Of a DNA stretch of 64,000 nt, positions 38,698 to 48,629 are shown piece after piece. Both the position numbers and the translations under genes were made by a program. The notes beneath the pieces were generated by a model that worked only from the letters and a program-made list of their open reading frames with translations, made no database searches and was not told where the DNA came from. Origin of the DNA: Danxiaibacter sp048498555 (GTDB taxonomy: Bacteria > Bacteroidota > Bacteroidia > Chitinophagales > Chitinophagaceae); assembly GCA_048498555.1 (NCBI GenBank), contig JBEHXT010000010.1, forward strand, positions 1 through 64,000, read 5' to 3'. Every line of letters begins with the position of its first letter. Position 1 is the first letter of the stretch.

Positions 38698-39291
38698 ATG
38701 AAAACAAGAGATACCGGTACTGAGCAATTAATTAAGGATACCGCCAAGCGTGTGTTTTTTGCGGAAGGCAAACTGCATGCTACCACACAGGATATTGCGA
38801 ATGCAGCGGGAATCAGCAGAACATTATTGCATTATTATTACCGGTCAAAAGATGAATTGATGAAGCAGGTGTTTAACGAAGCGGCGCGTGAATTAAACAA
38901 TGGCCTTCATACATTAATGGATTCAAAAATCCCATTTAAAGAAAAGATTGGGAAAATGATAGACCTGTTTATTACAGAAACACTGGCTCATCCATATCGT
39001 GAAATTTTCATGATAACAGAAATGCTGGAGAAGGATGTAGATCTGTATAAATTAAAAGAAGAAAGTGTGCCTCATATTAAAAAATTTATGAGGGAAATTG
39101 ATAGCGAGATGGCTGCAGGAAATATTCGTAAAATGAACCCGAAACAATTTTTGATGAACATGTTTGCACTTAGTTCTCATCCCTTGCTAATGCGACCACT
39201 GCACAGTTCATTGTTTAATCTTTCTGATAAACAATACGATCGTTTGATGGATGAAAGAAAAAAACTGGTAGCGGATATTCTTTTCTTGTAA
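38698..39291 (+). CDS. TetR/AcrR-family transcriptional regulator of the RND efflux operon
   Basis: 197 residues from ATG 38698. The N-terminal TetR helix-turn-helix is clear (ATTQDIANAAGISRTLLHYYYRSKDELMKQVF), followed by an all-helical ligand-binding domain. It sits 40 bp upstream of the MFP-RND-OMF genes, the standard arrangement for a repressor of a drug efflux pump. A perfect palindrome immediately before the start codon is its probable binding site. The inducing compound is unknown. Confidence 0.93.
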   Translation: MKTRDTGTEQLIKDTAKRVFFAEGKLHATTQDIANAAGISRTLLHYYYRSKDELMKQVFNEAARELNNGLHTLMDSKIPFKEKIGKMIDLFITETLAHPYREIFMITEMLEKDVDLYKLKEESVPHIKKFMREIDSEMAAGNIRKMNPKQFLMNMFALSSHPLLMRPLHSSLFNLSDKQYDRLMDERKKLVADILFL

Positions 39292-39331
39292 TTATTAAAA
39301 TCAGTTCAAAAAATAAATACCAATACAGAGT

Positions 39332-40549
39332 ATGTATGTACAACCAAAAAAGCTTATGAGATTTCTAAAATGCGATTTTAGATCAGTGCCTATAAAATCG
39401 TATACATTTTATTGCCTGGTAGTTTGCCTGCTGTTTATGAGCGGCTGCAGCAATAAACAGAACAGTCCGGCTGATCAAAATGCAGTATCAATACAAGCCT
39501 ATCCTGTTGTTACAGTAATAGCTAAAACAGCAACACTGCAAACAGCATATCCGGCAACCTTACAAGGAGAACAGAACATTGAAATTCGCCCCAAGATCGA
39601 TGGATATGTTGAACAAATGTATGTTGATGAAGGAGCTACTGTAAAGAAAGATCAATTGCTTTTTCGCATCAGGGCCCCACAATATCAGCAGGATGTAAAT
39701 ACCGCAACTGCGGCAATCAGCAGTGCTGAAGCGGATGTGAACGCGGCGGAATTACAGGTAAAAAAAACAAAGCCCCTGGTTGAAAAAGATATCATCAGCA
39801 AATACGAATTAGAATCGGCAGAATATACTTTGCAGGCTCGTAAAGCTGCGCTGGCGCAAGCAAAGGCAAACCTTGCCAATGCTAAAACAAATCTTGGTTA
39901 TACAGTCGTTACAAGTCCTGTAAACGGTGTTGTAGGTACTATCCCTTACAAACTCGGAAGTCTTGTGAGTAGCACTACGGCCATGCCGCTTACAACAGTT
40001 TCAAATATCGGCAATGTGTATGCGTACTTTTCTTTGAATGAAAAGCAACTGCTTAATTTTTCGAGAGAATATAAGGGGAGCACATTAGAAGAAAAATTGA
40101 AACAGCTACCGCCTGTAGCATTATTGCTTGCAGATGGAAGTGAGTATCCTGAAAAAGGAAAAGTAGAAACGATCGGCGGTTTGATCAACACTCAAACAGG
40201 CTCGGCAAGTTTTCGTGCAACCTTCCCGAACCCTGTTGGGTTATTGAGAAGTGGCGGAAGTGCAACCGTTGCAATTCCGGTAACAGTAAACAATGCTATC
40301 GTTGTTCCGCAACGGTCAACGTATGAATTACAGGGCAAACGCTTTGTGTACCTGGTAAACAACAGCAACCAGGTTATTAGCACTGAAATTGAAGTAATGA
40401 ACACACCGGCAGGGCAATATTTTGTTGTAACGAAAGGCTTAAAAACGGGCGATAAAATTATCTATGAAAGCACCTCGTCATTGCAGGATAGCACTGCGAT
40501 CAAGCCTGATATGCAGCCTGAAGAAAAAGTGTATGATGGCCTGAAATAA
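39332..40549 (+). CDS. RND efflux periplasmic adaptor (membrane fusion protein)
   Basis: 405 residues; an ATG at 39356 is an alternative start. The lipoprotein signal has Cys39 (LFMSGCS). HlyD/AcrA features follow in order: barrel-sandwich lipoyl half (EIRPKIDGYVEQMYVDEGATVKKDQLLFRI), alpha-helical hairpin (about residues 120-190, Ala/Gln rich), second lipoyl half (VTSPVNGVVGTIPYKLGSLV), beta-barrel and membrane-proximal domain. It bridges the inner-membrane pump encoded next (23 bp) and the TolC-like channel. Confidence 0.96.
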   Translation: MYVQPKKLMRFLKCDFRSVPIKSYTFYCLVVCLLFMSGCSNKQNSPADQNAVSIQAYPVVTVIAKTATLQTAYPATLQGEQNIEIRPKIDGYVEQMYVDEGATVKKDQLLFRIRAPQYQQDVNTATAAISSAEADVNAAELQVKKTKPLVEKDIISKYELESAEYTLQARKAALAQAKANLANAKTNLGYTVVTSPVNGVVGTIPYKLGSLVSSTTAMPLTTVSNIGNVYAYFSLNEKQLLNFSREYKGSTLEEKLKQLPPVALLLADGSEYPEKGKVETIGGLINTQTGSASFRATFPNPVGLLRSGGSATVAIPVTVNNAIVVPQRSTYELQGKRFVYLVNNSNQVISTEIEVMNTPAGQYFVVTKGLKTGDKIIYESTSSLQDSTAIKPDMQPEEKVYDGLK

Positions 40550-40572
40550 TCAAATCTTATTCAATCTGAAGT

Positions 40573-43500
40573 ATGCTAAAAACATTTATAGAAAGACCTG
40601 TTTTGTCAACAGTGATTTCAGTCATTATAGTCATTTTGGGCATTATCGGTATCGTTACATTGCCCATCACTTTATATCCTGATATAGCGCCGCCAACAGT
40701 ACAGGTGTCTGCGTTTTACCAGGGTGCAAATGCTGATGTTGTAATGAAGAGCGTGATCGTGCCGCTGGAAGAACAGATCAACGGCGTGGAAAATATGACA
40801 TACATGACTTCCTCTGCCAGTAATAGTGGTTCTGCAGCAATAACGATCTTTTTTAAACAGGGTACCAATCCTGATCTCGCTGCGGTGAATGTGCAGAACC
40901 GCGTATCCAGAGCGGCGCCGTTGCTGCCCGCAGAAGTAACAAAGTCAGGTGTAACTACCAGCAAGCAGCAAAGCAGTATGATAATGGTGTTTGGACTAAG
41001 CAGCACCAACAAATCGTATGACGCAAAGTTTTTGCAGAATTATGCTAATATCAATCTTATACCTGTAGTTAAAAGAATTAATGGTGTGGGTGATGCACAG
41101 GCATGGGGTACCGGGGATTATTCCATGCGCATCTGGTTGAAACCGGATGTGATGGCTACTTACAGCCTGGTGCCGGATGATATTACGAATGCATTGGCTG
41201 AACAAAACATAGATGCCGCACCGGGAAAGATGGGCGAGAACAGCAACCAGTCTTTCGAGTATGTACTCAAATACAAAGGCAGGCTTGAAAAGCCGGAAGA
41301 GTTTGAGAATATCGTTATCCGCTCAGCCGCTAACGGCCAGTTATTAAAATTGAAAGATGTAGCCAGTATTGAACTGGGCTCCCTTTTTTATAATATTACT
41401 TCTATTACTGATGATAAGCCGGCAGTGGTGCTTGGAATTTTTCAAACAGCAGGTTCCAATGCGCACGAGATGATCGGGGAAATTGACAAGGCGATAAATG
41501 AAGCGTCAAAAAGCTTTCCGCCGGGCGTTAAAACCAACATCATCTTTTCAGCAAATGATTTTTTGAATGTCTCTATCGAAAAAGTAATTGTCACCTTAAT
41601 CGAAGCATTTATTCTTGTTTTTATAGTAGTATTTATTTTTCTGCAGGATCTGCGGTCTACTTTAATTCCAGCTATTGCTGTGCCTGTGGCCATTGTGGGT
41701 ACTTTTTTCTTTCTAAAGCTATTCGGGTTTACTATAAACCTGCTTACATTATTCGCGCTCGTTTTAGCAATAGGTATTGTTGTGGATGATGCCATTGTTG
41801 TAGTGGAAGCTGTTCACGCAAAGCTTGATCACGGTGCTAAATCTGCAAGGTTGGCCACACTGGAAGCCATGAGTGAAATAAGCGGTGCCGTTATATCTAT
41901 CACGTTAGTAATGTCAGCAGTATTTCTCCCGGTTACGTTCATCACCGGTTCAACAGGTGTATTTTATAAACAGTTTGGATTAACCCTTGCTGTGTCAATT
42001 ATCATTTCTGCCATAAATGCGTTAACACTGAGCCCTGCGCTATGTGCTTTGTTGTTAAAGCCACATCATGATAACAAATTACGCAAAGGATTTATGAACC
42101 GCTTTTACACTGCATTCAATGCAGGGTTTGATGCAACAACAAACAAATACAAACGGTCTGTCAGCTTCCTGGCAAAACGAAAATGGATAGCGCTTACAGG
42201 TATTGTTGCGTTCGCAGCTTTATTATGGTATTTGATGAAAACAACGCCTGGTGGTTTTGTGCCGAATGAAGACCAGAAATTTGTAATGGCTGATATATCA
42301 TTGCCTCCGGCGTCTTCACTTGAGCGCACCTCTGCAATATCGGACGAGGTAGCTAAGATCTGCGCCAATACACCTGAGGTTGAATCAGTGACACAGGTGG
42401 GCGGCTTTGGGCTTTTGAGTGGCGGTAGTGGTGGAGCTTATGCAGCCTTTTTTATGTCTTTGAAACCCTGGAATGAGCGTAAAGGTGCTGAGCATTCGGT
42501 TGATGCGGTGGTTGATAAATTAAATAAAAAAGTTGCCGCGATCAAGGGCGCAAATATCCTGTTCTTTGCGCCTCCGACATTGCAGGGTTTTGGCAATACA
42601 AGCGGCTTTGAATTCCAGGTGCAGGATAGAACGGGTGGAGATATAAATAAATTTGTAGATGTAAACAACAGGTTTCTTGATGCATTAAGCAAGCGCCCGG
42701 AGATACAATACGCCAAAAGTTTTTTTAATACCAATTTTCCGCAATACCAGATTAGCCTGAATGTACCAAAGTGTAAGGAAGCCAATGTTTCACCCGCAGC
42801 CGTGTTAAGCACGCTTCAGGGTTATTATGGTGGATTATATGCATCCAATTTTAATGAATTTGGCAAGCAATATCGTGTAATGGTGCAGGCAGATCCATCA
42901 TACCGCAACAATGCACAAAGCCTTAACAATATCTATGTGCGTACCAACAATAATGCAATGGCGCCGGTTTCAGAATTTGTTACGCTGACAAGAGTCTTCG
43001 GGCCTGAATTCATCAATCGTTTTAATATGTTTACTGCTATAGCTGTATCAGGTGCACCTAATAATGGTTACAGTTCCGGCGATGCCATTAAAGCTATACA
43101 GGAAACAGCCAAAAAAACTTTACCTGCCGGTTACAGCTACGAATTTTCAGGCTTAAGCAGAGAAGAAACATCAGGCGGCAGCCAAACGATTTATATCTTC
43201 CTCTTATGCCTTGTGTTTGTATATTTTTTACTAAGCGCACAATATGAGAGTTACATTTTACCATTTGCAATTTTGTTGTCGTTGCCAATAGGTTTGGCCG
43301 GTGCTTTTGTTTTTGCAAACATCTTTGGCGTTGAGAATAATATCTATCTGCAGATAACGCTGATCATGCTTATCGGCTTGCTTGCAAAAAATGGAATTTT
43401 AATTGTGCAGTTTGCTGTAGCGAGGCGGAGGGAAGGCCAAAGCATCGTAAAGGCTTCTATCAATGGCGCTGTTGCACGGCTCAGGCCAATACTAATGACA

Positions 43501-43734
43501 TCGCTGGCATTTGTATTTGGTATAATGCCACTGATGGTTTCAAGCGGTGCAGGCGCAGCAGGTAATAAATCAATCGGCACAGGTGCAGTTGGCGGTATGC
43601 TCATAGGCACCATCTTCGGTGTATTTGTTATTCCGGTATTGTTCATCATCTTTCAGTCGTTGCAGGAACGCGTCAGCAGGAAACCATTGTCTGTTCCAAA
43701 AGAATATATAGAAGAGGATTTAGCTTCATCATAA
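40573..43734 (+). CDS. RND multidrug efflux transporter, HAE1/AcrB type
   Basis: 1053 residues, the usual length for the family. It starts MLKTFIERPVLSTVISVIIV with TM1 and has the duplicated six-helix bundles with two large periplasmic loops. The proton-relay region LALVLAIGIVVDDAIVVVEAV in TM4 carries the double aspartate. AcrB-like motifs such as PGGFVPNEDQKF and the C-terminal GIMPLMVSSGAGAAGNKSIG stretch are present. It exports hydrophobic compounds using the proton gradient, in a tripartite complex with the flanking adaptor and outer-membrane factor. Confidence 0.97.
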   Translation: MLKTFIERPVLSTVISVIIVILGIIGIVTLPITLYPDIAPPTVQVSAFYQGANADVVMKSVIVPLEEQINGVENMTYMTSSASNSGSAAITIFFKQGTNPDLAAVNVQNRVSRAAPLLPAEVTKSGVTTSKQQSSMIMVFGLSSTNKSYDAKFLQNYANINLIPVVKRINGVGDAQAWGTGDYSMRIWLKPDVMATYSLVPDDITNALAEQNIDAAPGKMGENSNQSFEYVLKYKGRLEKPEEFENIVIRSAANGQLLKLKDVASIELGSLFYNITSITDDKPAVVLGIFQTAGSNAHEMIGEIDKAINEASKSFPPGVKTNIIFSANDFLNVSIEKVIVTLIEAFILVFIVVFIFLQDLRSTLIPAIAVPVAIVGTFFFLKLFGFTINLLTLFALVLAIGIVVDDAIVVVEAVHAKLDHGAKSARLATLEAMSEISGAVISITLVMSAVFLPVTFITGSTGVFYKQFGLTLAVSIIISAINALTLSPALCALLLKPHHDNKLRKGFMNRFYTAFNAGFDATTNKYKRSVSFLAKRKWIALTGIVAFAALLWYLMKTTPGGFVPNEDQKFVMADISLPPASSLERTSAISDEVAKICANTPEVESVTQVGGFGLLSGGSGGAYAAFFMSLKPWNERKGAEHSVDAVVDKLNKKVAAIKGANILFFAPPTLQGFGNTSGFEFQVQDRTGGDINKFVDVNNRFLDALSKRPEIQYAKSFFNTNFPQYQISLNVPKCKEANVSPAAVLSTLQGYYGGLYASNFNEFGKQYRVMVQADPSYRNNAQSLNNIYVRTNNNAMAPVSEFVTLTRVFGPEFINRFNMFTAIAVSGAPNNGYSSGDAIKAIQETAKKTLPAGYSYEFSGLSREETSGGSQTIYIFLLCLVFVYFLLSAQYESYILPFAILLSLPIGLAGAFVFANIFGVENNIYLQITLIMLIGLLAKNGILIVQFAVARRREGQSIVKASINGAVARLRPILMTSLAFVFGIMPLMVSSGAGAAGNKSIGTGAVGGMLIGTIFGVFVIPVLFIIFQSLQERVSRKPLSVPKEYIEEDLASS

Positions 43735-43771
43735 CGATCATAGTTATTCATACAACTTGATTTAATCAAAC

Positions 43772-45217
43772 ATGACCAATAAAAAATTTAAGAGCGGATA
43801 TATAGTTTTTACAACGATGCTGCTATTGGCATCCTGTGTTACGCAGAAATACCAGCAGCCGGGCATGGCAGTGCAGGGGCAATTGTACAGAGATACCGCA
43901 CAGAAAAACAACGCAATTATTAATGATAGCTTGAACAACAGTGATACTTCATCTATCGCTACATTGTCTTATTCACAATTGTTCTCAGATACTATTTTGC
44001 AAAACCTCATTGCGGAAGGCTTGAATGAAAATTTAGATCTAAAAACAGCAATCCAGCGCATAAATGAAGCCTATGCAAATTTTAAACAAAGTAAAGCTGC
44101 GTTTTATCCGAGCCTTAATGCCGGCGCAAACTTTACACTCAACAAACAATCTAGTGCTTCATTAAACCTGCCTTCTGGTTTTGGATCTTTTCCGCTTACT
44201 ACTACAGCCTATCAACTTGGCTTAAGTACAAGCTGGGAAGCCGACGTATGGGGTAAATTAAAAAGTGCAAAACGCGCGGCACTCGCCGGCTGGCTACAGA
44301 CCGATGCCGCAAAACGCGCCTTACAAACACAATTGGTGGCTGCTATTGCTTCTTCTTATTATCAACTGCTTTCATTAGATCAGCAATTACAGATAACTGA
44401 ACAAACATTAAGGAATAGAACGGAGGATGTTAAAACAATAAAGGCATTGAAAGAAAGTGCGGTGGTAACTGGTGCTGCAGTTGTTCAAAGCGAAGCAAAC
44501 AAATATGCGGCGGAAGTTTTAATACCGGATATAAAAAAAGCAATTCGTGAAAATGAAAACGCACTGAGTGTTTTATTGGCCAGAACGCCGGGAACTGTTG
44601 ATCGTTCTTCTTTATCGGAACAAATACCTTATGAAAATTTAAAAACAGGCATATCATCCCTTTTATTAAAAAACAGGCCGGATGTGCAACAGGCAGAATT
44701 CGGTTTTAGGGCAGCATTCGAAAACACGAATGTTGCGCACACCTATTTTTATCCCCAACTTACATTGACAGCGCAAGGTGGTGTTTCGAGCCTCCAGATA
44801 AAGGACCTGTTTAATATGTCGATATTTTCCAACGTCATTGCTGGACTTACTGAACCTATTTTTAATAAAGGTCAGAACAAGGCCCGTTTGCGAATAGCTA
44901 AAGCGCAGCAGCAGGAGGCATACTATAATTATCAACAAACATTGCTTACAGCGGGTGAAGAAGTTTCCAATGCATTATTTGAATATCAAACTTCACTGCA
45001 AAAACAATCAAGCAGGAAATACCAGGTGGATGCATTGATAAAAGCTGTTGATTATACAAAGCAATTGCTGGAATACAGTTCAGCAACTAACTATACTGAT
45101 GTATTAACTTCTGAACAATCTTTATTGACTGCACAGTTAAGTGGCGTAAATGATAAGTTGCAGCAGTTGCAGGCAATAGTTGATTTGTATAGAGCATTAG
45201 GCGGCGGTTGGCAATGA
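43772..45217 (+). CDS. TolC/NodT-family outer-membrane efflux lipoprotein
   Basis: 481 residues. Lipoprotein signal with Cys22 (LLLASCVTQ). Two repeated outer-membrane-efflux domains are visible: the first with LNENLDLKTAIQRINEAYANF and KAAFYPSLNAGANF, the second with LLLKNRPDVQQAEFGFRAAFENTNVAHTYFYPQLTLT. It forms the trimeric channel for the RND pump encoded 37 bp upstream. Last gene of the operon; the following gap carries a large inverted-repeat element rather than a simple terminator. Confidence 0.96.
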   Translation: MTNKKFKSGYIVFTTMLLLASCVTQKYQQPGMAVQGQLYRDTAQKNNAIINDSLNNSDTSSIATLSYSQLFSDTILQNLIAEGLNENLDLKTAIQRINEAYANFKQSKAAFYPSLNAGANFTLNKQSSASLNLPSGFGSFPLTTTAYQLGLSTSWEADVWGKLKSAKRAALAGWLQTDAAKRALQTQLVAAIASSYYQLLSLDQQLQITEQTLRNRTEDVKTIKALKESAVVTGAAVVQSEANKYAAEVLIPDIKKAIRENENALSVLLARTPGTVDRSSLSEQIPYENLKTGISSLLLKNRPDVQQAEFGFRAAFENTNVAHTYFYPQLTLTAQGGVSSLQIKDLFNMSIFSNVIAGLTEPIFNKGQNKARLRIAKAQQQEAYYNYQQTLLTAGEEVSNALFEYQTSLQKQSSRKYQVDALIKAVDYTKQLLEYSSATNYTDVLTSEQSLLTAQLSGVNDKLQQLQAIVDLYRALGGGWQ

Positions 45218-45272
45218 GTAAGCATGTCTTTACTTCTGTCTAACCGGTTTCCCTGGAAATTTTATAAAAATC

Positions 45273-45490
45273 AGGCTCTGGCGCGTGTGTTCCGCAGGAT
45301 CACACGTGTCTACTAATTCCGAGCCGATTGCATCGGCGATAATAAGACACCATATCATTAAAAAGCAATGACTTCAGTTACCGGAGCAGTCCTCTCCTAA
45401 ACGAACCTTGTCTTCACCTGTCCCGATACAATCGGGAGAGAACTAATAGACACGAGTGACCGGCGAAGCCGAACACACGCGCCAGAAGCC
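45273..45490. repeat. 218-bp element bounded by imperfect inverted repeats
   Basis: The left arm (AGGCTCTGGCGCGTGTGTTC, then an ACACGTGTCTACTAAT-like stretch) pairs with the right arm (reverse complement GGCTTCTGGCGCGTGTGTTC, then CACTCGTGTCTATTAGTT) over about 45 bp with several mismatches. The interior holds smaller palindromes (GCCGATTGCATCGGC, TCCCGATACAATCGGGA). No open frame. It resembles a non-coding mobile or MITE-like repeat, or a very large RNA hairpin. The remainder of 45218-45731 has no gene. Confidence 0.7.
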
Positions 45491-45664
45491 TACCTTATTA
45501 AAACAATCTATTATCGCAAAACAGGTTGCATCTATTGAAGAAAGCGACCTACCCAGTTATACTTTTCAGACAATATTTTAGCAAGTACCTAAACCATGTT
45601 AACGTATTTCTGGTTAACGCCCGGGTATGGTTCAATTTCTTTCAAAAAACATCATCTGAAATTA

Positions 45665-45692
45665 TTGACTGCTGTAATCTTTTTTATCTTTG
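45665..45692 (+). promoter_or_regulatory. Promoter of the Crp/Fnr gene (TTG - 17 nt - TATCTTTG)
   Basis: TATCTTTG at 45685-45692 matches the Bacteroidota -7 consensus TAnnTTTG, with a TTG -33 element 17 nt upstream (45665-45667). The predicted start lies about 35 bp before the ATG at 45732. Confidence 0.6.
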
Positions 45693-45731
45693 CAGACGTT
45701 TTGATATTGTAAAATCAGCAAGCATCCCAAT

Positions 45732-46322
45732 ATGGAATCAGCAATACAAACGTTTTTACAATCAGTAAAGGCACTTTGCCCCAAAATATCTAACCAAGAA
45801 CTTTCTCAGTTTGCTGACCAGCTTAGTTTTCAAACCCTGAAAAAAAAGGAATTCTTTTTGAAGGCAGGCAAAATTCAAAAAGCAATTGGATTTATAACCG
45901 AAGGCCTTGTTCGCTCATTTTACATAGACCAGAACGGAGATGAAATAACGGTAGGCTTTTATGCTGAAGGAGAATATGCCACCCATTTCTCTTCTTTTGT
46001 TACGCAGCAACCCAGCCAGTATTTTATTCAATGCCTGGAAGACACCACGCTTGTGTGCCTTTCACTGAACGGGATGAATCTGCTATACGAACAATCTCCC
46101 AACTTTGAGCGATATGGAAGGCTAATTGCCGGCGAAATTCTGATAAAGCAGCAAGCCCGGATAGAGAGTTTCATCTTTCAGACATCAGAACAGCGCTACC
46201 TGGATTTTATCAATAATCACCCAACCTTATTCAGCAGGGTTTCGCTTTCACACCTATGCAGTTACCTTGGTATTGAGAGGCAATCACTAACACGCATTCG
46301 TCAGAAATTAGCGCATCAATGA
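45732..46322 (+). CDS. Crp/Fnr-family transcriptional regulator
   Basis: 196 residues. The N-terminal cyclic-nucleotide-binding-like beta-roll (KKKEFFLKAGKIQKAIGFITEGLVRSFYIDQNGDEITVGFY) is followed by a long dimerisation helix and a C-terminal helix-turn-helix (VSLSHLCSYLGIERQSLTRIRQKL). No Fe-S cysteine set is evident, and the cAMP-contacting residues are not conserved, as usual for this Bacteroidota subgroup. Stand-alone gene with its own promoter. Targets unknown. Confidence 0.93.
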   Translation: MESAIQTFLQSVKALCPKISNQELSQFADQLSFQTLKKKEFFLKAGKIQKAIGFITEGLVRSFYIDQNGDEITVGFYAEGEYATHFSSFVTQQPSQYFIQCLEDTTLVCLSLNGMNLLYEQSPNFERYGRLIAGEILIKQQARIESFIFQTSEQRYLDFINNHPTLFSRVSLSHLCSYLGIERQSLTRIRQKLAHQ

Positions 46323-46478
46323 TTTTTGAACCATTTGCCGGATGCATTTGTTGTGTGATCTGGTGACTTTGCGGTGTTTGACAAGTATACACCCAGGCAC
46401 GCGCTGATGATATTTTGGATATGTTTTTCTTTAGAATAATTGGATGGTAGTAGCTTTTTGTTGTCTTCGCTCAAACAA

Positions 46479-48629
46479 ATGAACCATACAAATGCATTTC
46501 AGGCAACCATGAAATATCAATCACACCATAGTAAAAGAATCATTCTTCTACCGGTCATGGTTATTATTTTGCTGACAGTTTCTGTTTTTACCTATGCTCA
46601 AACTACGGAAAAAGACCAGTTGGGAGCATGGGAAAATTTACATAGTAATGCACTTCAATATTTTAAGAACGGTGACATAGCGCGGGGAAAAATTCTTTTT
46701 ATGGAACTAATCGATAAAATAAGCATGCCAGGCAATGAACAAACTGAAGCGGATTTCTGGTATGAACTTGCATTGTTGATTCCTTCCCGGGACACCACAG
46801 GAATTACCAGGATGTCCTGTTTTGAAAAAATGATTGCACTGTATAAAAGAACCGGCAACGAGGCAAAGGAGATAAAGGTTTTACAGGATATTGCAGATAT
46901 GCACATGATACATGGCAAGTATTTTCTTGCAGAAAACGAACTGCTCAATGTAATTCAACGATATGAGAAGATCAATCATGTGGTTAGTCCTTTCACCTAT
47001 AATTTGTTGGCGGCTACACATTCTAAAAGAGGCGATTTTGCAGGGGGACTATTTTATGCATTAAAGGCAGTAGAAAGCATGGAGGTTACACATGACTCCA
47101 GCTCAGCCCTTAATTTTTACAGCCATCTTGGTCGCATGTACGCAGAACTAGGGCAACCGGAAAAAAGTGCAGAGTGGTATTGGAAAATGTTTGAAACCCG
47201 GAAATTTTCTGATGAGGATAATATGTACTCTTTCAGGGATGCGGGCCTTTTAGCAAGAGAACTTATTAAGCTTAAAAAACAAAACGAAGCACTCGCGTTT
47301 ATCCTCGACATCGAAACCAGGAACAAACCGGTTGGCCCACATGCACAAGCAAGCCTGTTGGCCTCACTCGCCTATTGCTATCTGCGCATCAACCGGGAGC
47401 AGCTAGCGGAAAAATACTATAATGAAATAACAAAGCTGACCAGCCAGTTAAAGAAAAACAATGAAATAACCACCGAAGTCAATTATGAGCTCGGGCAATA
47501 TTTCCTCAGCAAGCAACAATATCCGAAAGCATCAAACTATTTGCAACAAGCATTAAACGCTTCAGCCGGCATTAATACACTTTCTATAACAAAGAATATT
47601 TACCTGATGCTCTATAAGTCGGATTCAGCGATGGGAAATTATTTTTCCGCCATACAGCATTTGATGAAACATAAAGTACTGAACGATTCCATCTTCAATG
47701 AAACCAAAAGCAGGCAAATACAAGAGTTACAGGTACAATACGAAACTGCTGAAAAGGAACAGAACATTAAGTTGCTTAACAACCAAAATCAATTGCAGCG
47801 TAACAGTGTTGAGCAAGCTAACAAAACAAGAAATATCACCCTTGCATTTGTAGCGTTATTGCTGATCATTGTAGGTTTACTATTCAACCGCTATACGATT
47901 AAACAAAGAAGCAATCATAAGCTGGAACTCAATCAGAAAGAACTGGATAAGAAGAATAGCTCCTTAGAGGCATTGAATGCGGATCAGCATAAATTGCTTC
48001 AGGAAAAAGAATGGCTGATCAAGGAAGTACATCACCGCGTGAAGAACAATCTTGAAATTATCATGAGCCTGCTCAATTCACAATCCAAATATATCGACAA
48101 TGACGCAGCACTCATGGCCATCAATGACAGCCAGCGAAGAGTACAGGCAATATCCCTGATCCATCAAAAACTCTATCAATCCGAAAATACTTCTTCCATC
48201 GCTATGCGCCAATATATCGATGAGCTGGTCACTTACCTTGATGACAGTTTTGATACTGTTGGCAGAAGCATCATCATTGAACAAGATATTGAGCCCTTAA
48301 AACTTGACGTCGCAAAAGCCATTCCAGTGGGGCTGATCATCAATGAAAGCATTGTAAATGCAGTTAAATATGCCTTTCCCGATGGGAATAGAGGTATCGT
48401 ACGGATCACCCTGAAATCTGATGGTTTCGATGATCACTTAGTGCTTACGATATCTGACAATGGAATTGGGTTGCCCCCCAGTATGGAAGTATCGAAGCAC
48501 GATTCATTGGGATTTAGTTTAATGAGTGGCCTGACGCGGCAACTGGACGGAAATTTTAATATGGAAAGTTATAACGGCCTGCATATTTCTATCCGCTTTA
48601 GCGCTTTAAACAACCAGCTATATGACTAA
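46479..48629 (+). CDS. TPR-containing sensor histidine kinase (HisKA_2 type)
   Basis: About 716 residues from ATG 46479; ATG 46509 is also possible. A signal or anchor segment at the N-terminus (RIILLPVMVIILLTVSVFTYAQ) precedes a periplasmic TPR array (about residues 50-420). A transmembrane helix (NITLAFVALLLIIVGLLF), a coiled coil, a HisKA_2 dimerisation segment with the phospho-accepting His in EVHHRVKNNLEII, and a HATPase_c domain (INESIVNAVKYAF, ISDNGIGLP, LGFSLMSGL) follow. TPR kinases of this design are common in Bacteroidota; the signal is unknown. The stop overlaps the response-regulator start by 8 bp, which makes the two a cognate pair. Confidence 0.93.
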   Translation: MNHTNAFQATMKYQSHHSKRIILLPVMVIILLTVSVFTYAQTTEKDQLGAWENLHSNALQYFKNGDIARGKILFMELIDKISMPGNEQTEADFWYELALLIPSRDTTGITRMSCFEKMIALYKRTGNEAKEIKVLQDIADMHMIHGKYFLAENELLNVIQRYEKINHVVSPFTYNLLAATHSKRGDFAGGLFYALKAVESMEVTHDSSSALNFYSHLGRMYAELGQPEKSAEWYWKMFETRKFSDEDNMYSFRDAGLLARELIKLKKQNEALAFILDIETRNKPVGPHAQASLLASLAYCYLRINREQLAEKYYNEITKLTSQLKKNNEITTEVNYELGQYFLSKQQYPKASNYLQQALNASAGINTLSITKNIYLMLYKSDSAMGNYFSAIQHLMKHKVLNDSIFNETKSRQIQELQVQYETAEKEQNIKLLNNQNQLQRNSVEQANKTRNITLAFVALLLIIVGLLFNRYTIKQRSNHKLELNQKELDKKNSSLEALNADQHKLLQEKEWLIKEVHHRVKNNLEIIMSLLNSQSKYIDNDAALMAINDSQRRVQAISLIHQKLYQSENTSSIAMRQYIDELVTYLDDSFDTVGRSIIIEQDIEPLKLDVAKAIPVGLIINESIVNAVKYAFPDGNRGIVRITLKSDGFDDHLVLTISDNGIGLPPSMEVSKHDSLGFSLMSGLTRQLDGNFNMESYNGLHISIRFSALNNQLYD

